18,335 bases of DNA from Legionella genomosp. 1. Its GTDB lineage: Bacteria; Pseudomonadota; Gammaproteobacteria; Legionellales; Legionellaceae. The translations under genes and the position numbers were made by a program. The stretch is taken from the NCBI GenBank assembly GCA_945901965.1, contig CAMDMN010000015.1, forward strand, positions 1 to 18,335, in the 5' to 3' direction. Positions 7,314 to 14,317 of the stretch are shown here, one piece after another (position 1 is the stretch's first letter; each line of letters opens with the position of its first letter). Below the pieces are notes generated by a model. It saw only the letters and a program-made list of their open reading frames with translations, was not told where the DNA came from and did not search any database.

Positions 7314-10289
7314 TTAAAAATATAAAGAATATCGCGCTCCCAATGAATAGTTTATTGCATTAGGCGTTGCTGGTGCCGTACCCCGCTCCGCGTATATTAA
7401 TAATGAATCACGGCCAAAAACGCTGCCATTAATTCCCCCTTTAAGATCATTAGAAAGGAGTGTAATCGTGTTATAGTATAGCGCCCCCCAGAAATATGGG
7501 CGCCATGCGTGTGTATATTCGGTAATTGCATTACCAAAGCTAAATTGTAATCCCCCTTCATAATAAGTATTAGGAATTAATTGTTGGTAATTAAACGTTT
7601 GGGTAGATGCGGCAAGTGTTGGGTTTGCTTGTTGTTCGGGAGTTAGAGCGGGGAATAACGTTGTTATATTCCCACCAAAACTACCGTTGCGATTAAAAGA
7701 ATAGATATTGCCAAATACCCCAACGGTATAATCAGGGTAACTTAGCCAAAACTTATGTTGATAATATCCTAGTAGATTAACTCCATTAGCTAAATAATGC
7801 CTATCTTGTCCATAATAATTTAATCCTTGGACTTCAGCTGAAATAAGATCATATTGTGTGGCGTTGAACATTAAATTCATATTTATTTGATCTTGCAGGC
7901 CACCAAAGCGAAGATACGCATTTTGAAAATCTTCTTGGTCAAAACCTAATTTTAAATTTCCAGTCAATCTTGAATTTAATTGATAATTAACATCGACTGA
8001 AGCTGGGGTAAAACCATTTAATACATTTCTATATCCAAGAGAATAGAGAACCTTCCCACGATGAATTTTTTGTTCTAATTTAATTGTTGAATTAAAATCA
8101 CTAGCAGGAACATTAGTTATATTAGCTTCATCATTGCTATGAATATTCCAATAGCCTATAAATGGCATCATTTTTAATGAATTGGTTAATCTAAAACTGG
8201 CTTCTAAGTTAGTTTTTTTTCCTGAAACATTGACGAATCTCTCTTCGGCTTCCGATATTCTCAATTTATTAGATAGCTCTAAACCATATTGAGTTAATTC
8301 AGGATAGATTTCATTAGCTAATCGTCTTTCGGTTAGCTCAGCAAAGCCTAAATCATAAGCTAAAGGTAAATTTTCCAAACGCACAGCGGCGTTAATGCGA
8401 TCTGATCGTGGCCAGCTTCTATCGGTGTGCGTCATTATATTTTGTAATGAAGGTAAATCATTTTTAATCAAAGCCAAATTAATTTCAGCCCAATCTGGGA
8501 GGTGATTTACTAGGTAATAATATTTAAAATATGAAATTAATGCATAATATTTTCTTGGAACTAACCAATTTAAAATAATATTGATATCTTGATCTTCCAT
8601 ATTATTTAAAAGAAGATTGTTAAATAAATTAACTTGTTCAGTACCTGAGGCAAAATAAGGCGCTATCTGACTAAGAGCTTGTAATATTTTTTTAGAATCA
8701 ATAGGATCATCTGTGTTTTCGTTGCGTAGCTTCTCCCATAGATTTTCTTTTACGCTATAACTTTGTTGATAAAGGAGAGCTTTTTCAAGAATATTGCCAT
8801 AATCAACCAGAACTTGATAATCTTCTGGATTGCTAAATATATGATGTTGATACATTAAAATAGATGGATAAAATAGATTTAAAACATCAAAACCTTCGGC
8901 CATTGCATGCCAAAGTAGAGGGTCATCGAGAAGGTTATCTTGATACCACAAATTCATTAATGCTTTTATCGAACGCGCCTCACCATTAGTCATTACAAGC
9001 CATAATAAATTAGATTTAAGCTGATTCATTTTAGGGTAAAGCATGATTCCTTCGATTAATAATTCTCTTTGTAATTTTTCTGCACCAAAAGCCACATAAA
9101 GAGACTCTAATACTCCCCAAAAAAATTGATCTTTAGAATAGGCTATTATTTCTTTATTAGATAAATTTATTAGTAAATCATTTATGGTATACCATTGTTT
9201 AAGTATTTGGGCGAAATATAATGCGTTGGAAAGAAAGGCTTGATTGTGAAATTGCTGCCAGCCTTTTAAGCTATAAGAATAAGCTTGTTTAGGATTATTA
9301 TTTCTAGTTAATTCAATAAGCCTACTCAAATTTGACTCATCATTTAATCCTTTGCTATAAGCGGTTAATGCTAGAGCTCTATCATTTAAATTCCAGGCTA
9401 AATCAGCTAGTGTTTGCCAAAATTCAACATCAGAGCCTTTGGCAATAGGTAGACCTTTTTTTAATATTGATACGGCTTCTTTAAAATCTGTCTTCGAATA
9501 ATATATTAAGGCTTCAGCCATAACACTTTTTATATTAGGGCCATAGATTTTATCAATTTCTTGCCATATATTTAAAGCTTTATCCCAATCATCCATATCA
9601 TAGTAAATCGATGCGATAAGTTCATATGCTTCTCTTTGTGGATGAGTGGCATTGAGTTTATTTAAGGTGGCTATTCCAACTTTAGGAAGACCTATTTGAT
9701 TTTGGGCTCTAGCTAATTCAATATATGATTTTATATCATTAGGATTTTTTGCAAGATGAATTTTTAGGGTATAAATTAATAGATCATTATATCCTAAGGC
9801 TTTGGATGTAGAGATAGCTTTCTTGATTATATTAGGATTTTTGCTGTGATTTACTAAATAACTCCATTCTTTCATCCCCGTGGCATAATCACCGGCCCAA
9901 TTAGCGGCTTCTGCAAGTTTTTCATGCCATGAAAGATCGGTAGGATTTTTAGCGACAGCGATAAGTGCTATTTGGTAAGCATCAAAAATATGAGAATTAT
10001 AAAGTAGAGTATTATAAGTTATGTTAAAAACCTTATCGTTATAAGGCATTTTTTTAATTTTATCTATCATTGCAGGTGATAGTTGTGGTTTTTTTATATT
10101 AATAACAGGAATTTTCTTTAGAGCTTTAATCTCTCCTTGTTCAACTGGCAAATCCATCTGGTGAGAAAATTGTGGTTTAACGATATCATCCTGATGAATA
10201 TTTGGAAGAGAATATAACTCCTCGGCCCAAATGACATTAGGATTAAATAAAATAAGACTTATCATGATGACTAATTTTCTATTCATCAT
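7314..10289 (-). CDS. pelB: PelB2: TPR plus outer-membrane beta-barrel half of PelB
   Basis: A 991-residue protein matching the larger, C-terminal part of PelB. It opens with its own signal peptide (basic MMNRK, hydrophobic core, likely cleavage after A22 in VIWA-EE). There follows a long helical region of tetratricopeptide repeats (about 85-685) and, from about residue 690, roughly 300 residues of alternating aromatic/polar beta strands ending in SLGARYSLYF, a terminal phenylalanine typical of outer-membrane barrels. In P. aeruginosa a single protein of about 1193 residues holds an N-terminal membrane anchor, TPRs and a barrel through which Pel leaves the cell. Here the anchor lies in the upstream gene, which this gene overlaps by 11 bases in another frame. 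The start is the first of two tandem ATGs, with AAGG about nine bases upstream. Confidence 0.9.
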   Translation of the reverse strand: MMNRKLVIMISLILFNPNVIWAEELYSLPNIHQDDIVKPQFSHQMDLPVEQGEIKALKKIPVINIKKPQLSPAMIDKIKKMPYNDKVFNITYNTLLYNSHIFDAYQIALIAVAKNPTDLSWHEKLAEAANWAGDYATGMKEWSYLVNHSKNPNIIKKAISTSKALGYNDLLIYTLKIHLAKNPNDIKSYIELARAQNQIGLPKVGIATLNKLNATHPQREAYELIASIYYDMDDWDKALNIWQEIDKIYGPNIKSVMAEALIYYSKTDFKEAVSILKKGLPIAKGSDVEFWQTLADLAWNLNDRALALTAYSKGLNDESNLSRLIELTRNNNPKQAYSYSLKGWQQFHNQAFLSNALYFAQILKQWYTINDLLINLSNKEIIAYSKDQFFWGVLESLYVAFGAEKLQRELLIEGIMLYPKMNQLKSNLLWLVMTNGEARSIKALMNLWYQDNLLDDPLLWHAMAEGFDVLNLFYPSILMYQHHIFSNPEDYQVLVDYGNILEKALLYQQSYSVKENLWEKLRNENTDDPIDSKKILQALSQIAPYFASGTEQVNLFNNLLLNNMEDQDINIILNWLVPRKYYALISYFKYYYLVNHLPDWAEINLALIKNDLPSLQNIMTHTDRSWPRSDRINAAVRLENLPLAYDLGFAELTERRLANEIYPELTQYGLELSNKLRISEAEERFVNVSGKKTNLEASFRLTNSLKMMPFIGYWNIHSNDEANITNVPASDFNSTIKLEQKIHRGKVLYSLGYRNVLNGFTPASVDVNYQLNSRLTGNLKLGFDQEDFQNAYLRFGGLQDQINMNLMFNATQYDLISAEVQGLNYYGQDRHYLANGVNLLGYYQHKFWLSYPDYTVGVFGNIYSFNRNGSFGGNITTLFPALTPEQQANPTLAASTQTFNYQQLIPNTYYEGGLQFSFGNAITEYTHAWRPYFWGALYYNTITLLSNDLKGGINGSVFGRDSLLIYAERGTAPATPNAINYSLGARYSLYF

Positions 10290-11172
10290 GATTATCTGCC
10301 TTGATAAGAAGAGCTTTTAGCGCATATTCTTCTGCAATATCAGGCCGATTAGCAGCAATCGCTAATTGCGCTAAGTATAGTAGTGTCTCTTTGTCATTGA
10401 TTAAATCTTCAGGTAATTTTTGTGCATAAGCTAAAGCTTCATTTAATAATTTAGCTTGCCATAAGACTTTAATTACCTCTAATGCATACGGTTTTTTTTC
10501 TGATAGATTAGACGTTTTAAGATATGCGGCTTTGTAAAATTTAGCGCTATCGATGTGGGAATTATTTTGCATGGCAATGTTGCCGCCTTCAGCTAATTCA
10601 TCGGATGTTGTTAATGCATTGATTGCAAATAAATGGTTATAAATTTTTAAAGCCAGATCTGATTGAGCCACTGCCAAACTATCATGAGCAATAGTTTGTA
10701 ATTGTTGTGGTTTAAGCGGTGCATTAGCTAACTCTTTTGTCATGTTGCGAAGCTTTTGTAAATATGAAATACGCAATTTGGTGTTAGGCTTAGTTTGATA
10801 GGCTTGGTGACGAATTATAAGATAATTGCAAAAACGTAATTGATTAATAATATCAGCAGATTTCCATTTTGGATTAGCTTTAATTTCGGCTATATTTTCT
10901 CGAGCGGCCTTTAATAATCCTAAATTAATTTGTTGCTCTATAATATTTAAAATTATTTGCGGATCATTTGGGTAAATGTGTTTGTAAGCTTGTAAATAAT
11001 TTAATACCGCAGGTGACGATCTATTTTCTTTTAAGATTTTATCAAATAAATTCTTTGGAAATATAACAATAAAAATTAAAATAATGACGCTAATAAAGAC
11101 CAACACTTGCCACCAGGGGAAGAAGTTCTTTTCTAATTTTTCGTTATCGGCAATTAAAATGAATTTCATCAT
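10279..11172 (-). CDS. pelB: PelB1: inner-membrane-anchored TPR half of PelB
   Basis: A 297-residue protein lying exactly where the N-terminus of PelB is expected. After a short cytosolic segment it has one strong membrane helix (about residues 19-38, WWQVLVFISVIILIFIVIF), then periplasmic helical repeats of TPR type (for example 57-100 and 255-290). In P. aeruginosa the TPR part of PelB extends into the periplasm and binds PelA. This protein could do that job from the inner membrane and hand over to PelB2. It overlaps pelA by 29 bases and pelB2 by 11, and ends cleanly in TAG. I cannot tell whether B1 and B2 bind each other; the fit of their domain order to PelB is the basis of the call. Confidence 0.82.
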   Translation of the reverse strand: MMKFILIADNEKLEKNFFPWWQVLVFISVIILIFIVIFPKNLFDKILKENRSSPAVLNYLQAYKHIYPNDPQIILNIIEQQINLGLLKAARENIAEIKANPKWKSADIINQLRFCNYLIIRHQAYQTKPNTKLRISYLQKLRNMTKELANAPLKPQQLQTIAHDSLAVAQSDLALKIYNHLFAINALTTSDELAEGGNIAMQNNSHIDSAKFYKAAYLKTSNLSEKKPYALEVIKVLWQAKLLNEALAYAQKLPEDLINDKETLLYLAQLAIAANRPDIAEEYALKALLIKADNHDE

Positions 11173-13930
11173 GCGTCGCTTTAGAATTATAAGTTATAGT
11201 TTTATCCAAATTTTTAGTTATAGTTAACTGTGATTTTGACGAAATCTGACAATTTTCAACATTGGCAAAACTAAACTGCAATGGCATATAACCTGCAAAT
11301 TTGATGGTAAATGATTTTAAATCTCTGTTGTAACTGCTAACACGAGCATTAGCTTCAACCAAATATGGTTCTTGTGGCTTAGTAGATTGATAATTTAATC
11401 GTGTAAATCTATTGCCGCCTAAGTGAATATATAAATAATTATCTTCTTCTTTAAACCCAATAATATTATAACTATTAACTAAATTAGGATAACCAAATGG
11501 TTTATTAGATCTTAATTCTCTGAGCTCCCCATTACTATAAAATACCCAAGATTCTTTGTCTTTGCCAATAGTGATTTTATAATAATCCAACACTTTTTTA
11601 ATATAATCAGAAATAAAAATATTCATAACAGGTTGAGTTAAAGCAAAGCTATAAACTTTAGATAAGGCATCAAGTGCTGCAGGTATAGATGCAGAATAAA
11701 AATGGTAATAAATATCAATTGGTTTTAATCGCCGAGGTTTATCAGTTAATTTAAATGTGTTAATTACATCCAGAAATCCATATAAAGGTCCGGCAAGATT
11801 ATTCATATAATGGAAATCAATAGCAATTGGTGCAAAAACTTGATAGTAACCACCTATGTCTATGCCCATTGGCCTTATATTAGTTAAAGAAGGATTATTC
11901 TTATCAATATGTGTTTCACTTACCCCATTAATATTTAATAACTTATCTTGATAGGTGAGCTTTAGTGCCAAATCTGATGGATCTGCTAAACCTGACCAAA
12001 AGAAAAGGCCACAGCGCTTATTAGGGGGGGCTAGATATTTATTAATAAAATCTACTGAGTCAGTTATTTCTGTTTTTATATTAAATTTATAATTAGGTAT
12101 ATGAATGCTAAGTTGATCTCCCCCTAAATAAAAATTTTTATAGTCAGCTACCCAATACATTGGGTGCGAGAAAGTATGAGAAGCAATTTCTACTGAAGGT
12201 AGTAAAAAAATACTCCGTGCTATTTCCATCAATTTTGCTGAAATTAATGGATTAGCACCATTTGGCGCAAGTTCACCAGTGATTACTGAAACGCTAGTAG
12301 GAATTGGGAATTTTTTTAATATTTTGTCTCTTAATTCTATCGCGGCATAATTTCCCCCGACCCATTTAGCTTGATAAGCAAAACCATCACCATCTACATG
12401 AACAGTCATTAAGCGTCTTCCATTCTCTGTAGTAGTATCAGGCACAGGTAATTCTTTTAACCGTAATGCCTCTTGCAAAAATTCAAATGGGTTAATGACC
12501 CATCTTTCTGTGTAATTTGGCAAAAATTGAAAAACATAAGGAATTACTGCATATCCGCCCCAAGGAGTAATTGCTACTGCATCTTCAGTTTTATCATGGG
12601 AATTTTTCATCTGTAATAAAACTTGACTTGATTTCGCTTGTAACGGAAAAAAATCGTATGGATTAATTGGTGGGCTGGTCTCATGGCCTACATATTTACT
12701 AACCATTTTAGAAATTTGTAAAGATTTGTCAGAGCCTTGTCTTGCTAAAGGAGAAGTATATAAACCTAATTTTTTTAAATTTTCATTTTCATAAGAAACA
12801 AGAAAATTATTAAGAAAAACAACTGGAATTTTATTTGCGATTTGTTTGGTCGCCCAATTAAATAAATTAATATTACTATCTTTTCCAATAGTTAATAAAA
12901 AGATAATCCCCGCATATTCTTGGCGCAGATAGCCATCAGGTAACTTATGCTTTTCCTCTAAATTTATATATTTTGGGATATATCCCATATACTCCAAGAT
13001 GGGGCCTATAAAACGAACTGCTGGCCCAAATCTTGTTGGTAAATGTGACTCATTGTTAAATATTATTAAGATTTTTCTTGGGAATTCATCAAATTTTTTA
13101 AGATAAATAGATTGTAAAAGACTATCGGTCACCCATGGGATAAGCCCTTCATTAGCAATTTTTTCTGCAAGTACTTTGGCTTTATCTTTTTGATTTGGCG
13201 GCAAATAATCAACAACAATAATTGGCAGTTTCATCGCCTTAATTTTATTAATTTCGGCAAATAATTGATTACGCTCAGCAAGAGGGGTTTCTTCGTATTT
13301 TCTTATATCTTGATGCCAGGCATTAAAAAGAGATTCAATAAGTACTGCGTCAATATCATTATGAACTTGGGGTAAAAGGTTAAAACCTCGATTTAAAATT
13401 ATCTTTGCATCTTTATGGCGTCTTTTTAGTTCTTTTATTAAATATACAATACCATCAATTTGTTGCTGCTGTAGTTTAGGATCACTCACAGCTAATGAAT
13501 AAGAATCAAGCGTGTCTAAAAAGAAGTTGTGATAGCCTTTTTTCCATAAGGGCTCTATGATTTTATCAAGGAAAAAATTTTGCCATTCTTTTGAGCTTTG
13601 ATCCATCGCATGATTATTATTCCATGCCTTATTTGTACCAATTATCCATTCGGGCTTAATGTCTTTTTTATACGGGGAATCTAATGGAATTTCACCAAGA
13701 CTTACATAAGCATATGCTTCACTGATGTTATTACAATATTCTTGCGGGTTAAAATCTGAAGAAGGGTCAATAATTACCTTGTCGTACATGCAAAGCGAAG
13801 CTATAGGAGGTTTATTACCATAAAAAACTGCGGCTGTAAGCTGCCCAAAGGTTTGGGTGCAAAAGAAAATACTGAGCCACAATGTTTTTTTAAAAACTGA
13901 AATGTGGGGCACAAATATCCTTATTTTCAA
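11144..13930 (-). CDS. pelA: PelA, periplasmic Pel hydrolase and deacetylase
   Basis: About 928 residues with a signal peptide (basic, then TLWLSIFFC, cleavage near residue 30-34). Domains in order: a TIM-barrel glycoside hydrolase of the PelA/GH166 type (about 34-285, with FLDTLD at 137-142 and E199 in LIESLF as the likely catalytic acid); a Rossmann-like middle domain (about 286-430); and a CE4-like deacetylase with HVDGDGF (511-517) and SHTFSH (584-589). D513 or D515 with H585 and H589 are the probable metal ligands. A beta-rich C-terminus follows. PelA partly deacetylates Pel, making it cationic, and can cleave it. The longest frame starts at a TTG with no clear binding site; a GTG at 13912 (residue 7) has TAAGG six bases upstream and keeps the signal peptide, so it may be the true start. 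First gene of the operon. Confidence 0.94.
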   Translation of the reverse strand: MKIRIFVPHISVFKKTLWLSIFFCTQTFGQLTAAVFYGNKPPIASLCMYDKVIIDPSSDFNPQEYCNNISEAYAYVSLGEIPLDSPYKKDIKPEWIIGTNKAWNNNHAMDQSSKEWQNFFLDKIIEPLWKKGYHNFFLDTLDSYSLAVSDPKLQQQQIDGIVYLIKELKRRHKDAKIILNRGFNLLPQVHNDIDAVLIESLFNAWHQDIRKYEETPLAERNQLFAEINKIKAMKLPIIVVDYLPPNQKDKAKVLAEKIANEGLIPWVTDSLLQSIYLKKFDEFPRKILIIFNNESHLPTRFGPAVRFIGPILEYMGYIPKYINLEEKHKLPDGYLRQEYAGIIFLLTIGKDSNINLFNWATKQIANKIPVVFLNNFLVSYENENLKKLGLYTSPLARQGSDKSLQISKMVSKYVGHETSPPINPYDFFPLQAKSSQVLLQMKNSHDKTEDAVAITPWGGYAVIPYVFQFLPNYTERWVINPFEFLQEALRLKELPVPDTTTENGRRLMTVHVDGDGFAYQAKWVGGNYAAIELRDKILKKFPIPTSVSVITGELAPNGANPLISAKLMEIARSIFLLPSVEIASHTFSHPMYWVADYKNFYLGGDQLSIHIPNYKFNIKTEITDSVDFINKYLAPPNKRCGLFFWSGLADPSDLALKLTYQDKLLNINGVSETHIDKNNPSLTNIRPMGIDIGGYYQVFAPIAIDFHYMNNLAGPLYGFLDVINTFKLTDKPRRLKPIDIYYHFYSASIPAALDALSKVYSFALTQPVMNIFISDYIKKVLDYYKITIGKDKESWVFYSNGELRELRSNKPFGYPNLVNSYNIIGFKEEDNYLYIHLGGNRFTRLNYQSTKPQEPYLVEANARVSSYNRDLKSFTIKFAGYMPLQFSFANVENCQISSKSQLTITKNLDKTITYNSKATHDEIHFNCR

Positions 13931-13966
13931 GTCATTATTTTAAAAAAGCTTAACTATTCAATAACC

Positions 13967-13986
13967 TCAGGATGACGTTTTCCTGA
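13967..13986 (-). other. Small hairpin in the pelA leader
   Basis: A 6-bp inverted repeat (TCAGGA and TCCTGA) around an 8-base loop lies in the predicted leader of the pel transcript. It is short and not followed by a U-run, so it does not look like an attenuator. I do not recognise a riboswitch around it. Confidence 0.3.
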
Positions 13987-14054
13987 CTTATTAAGAAGTT
14001 ACAAAAAAATAAATCTCACGAAATATATTATGATTTGAATGTACTTAACAAACC

Positions 14055-14083
14055 AATCTATACTCTACAATAATTAATGTCAA
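14055..14083 (-). promoter_or_regulatory. pel operon promoter candidate
   Basis: On the minus strand a perfect TTGACA (14078-14083) is followed after 17 bases by TAGATT (14055-14060, 4 of 6 consensus matches). Transcription would begin near 14048, leaving a leader of about 120-135 bases before pelA. It is the best sigma70-like match between the inverted repeat and pelA. No operator for a known Pel regulator is recognisable. Confidence 0.5.
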
Positions 14084-14128
14084 TTTACACCTAAACTGCC
14101 GCTACATTACTCATAATTCATAAATCAA

Positions 14129-14227
14129 TGTAGCCTTGATGCAGCAAAGCGTAATCAAGGTTTTCACTCTCCACTATGTCTCGAGTTTAAATAAACCTTG
14201 ATTACGCTTTGCTGCATCAAGGCTACA
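14129..14227. repeat. Perfect 35-bp inverted repeat with nested palindromes
   Basis: Arms at 14129-14163 and 14193-14227 are perfect reverse complements, separated by a 29-base centre. Each arm is itself an imperfect palindrome: CCTTGAT and ATCAAGG, 7 bp, flank a 13-base core containing GCAGCAAAGCG. The region can therefore form one long hairpin or two smaller ones. It lies between the divergent pel and ankyrin-gene promoters. The arm sequence resembles a dispersed intergenic repeat I remember from gammaproteobacterial genomes (a CCTGGATTACGCTTCGCTG-like consensus), so a pair of repeat units in opposite orientation is the likeliest origin. A terminator is unlikely because both genes point away from it. 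Confidence 0.85.
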
Positions 14228-14258
14228 AGGACTACACGGACTGGAGGAGCCCCCGCAA

Positions 14259-14287
14259 TTGACTTTTATGCGCAAATAGCCTAAAAT
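14259..14287 (+). promoter_or_regulatory. Promoter of the ankyrin-repeat gene
   Basis: TTGACT (14259-14264), 17-base spacer, TAAAAT (14282-14287): a good sigma70-like match. Transcription would start near 14294, about 24 bases before the ATG. A TATAAT at 14296-14301 has no matching -35 element. The only Shine-Dalgarno-like sequence before the ATG is a weak GGGTG (14306-14310). Confidence 0.6.
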
Positions 14288-14317
14288 TAGCGCATTATAA
14301 TTTATGGGTGTTGATTA

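Noticed and set aside
10279..10289. Possible sequencing frameshift splitting a single pelB
   Set aside because: The downstream frame starts with tandem ATGs and a proper signal peptide at the junction, and the overlap resembles the other gene junctions. Kept as a test within the split-PelB finding rather than as the explanation.
13931..14054. Cyclic-di-GMP riboswitch in the pel leader
   Set aside because: The leader shows only a 6-bp hairpin; I could not find the conserved core or the stem arrangement of a known cyclic-di-GMP riboswitch.
14129..14227. CRISPR repeat or rho-independent terminator
   Set aside because: There are only two arms, in opposite orientation, with no spacer series; both flanking genes are transcribed away from it and no U-run follows either arm.
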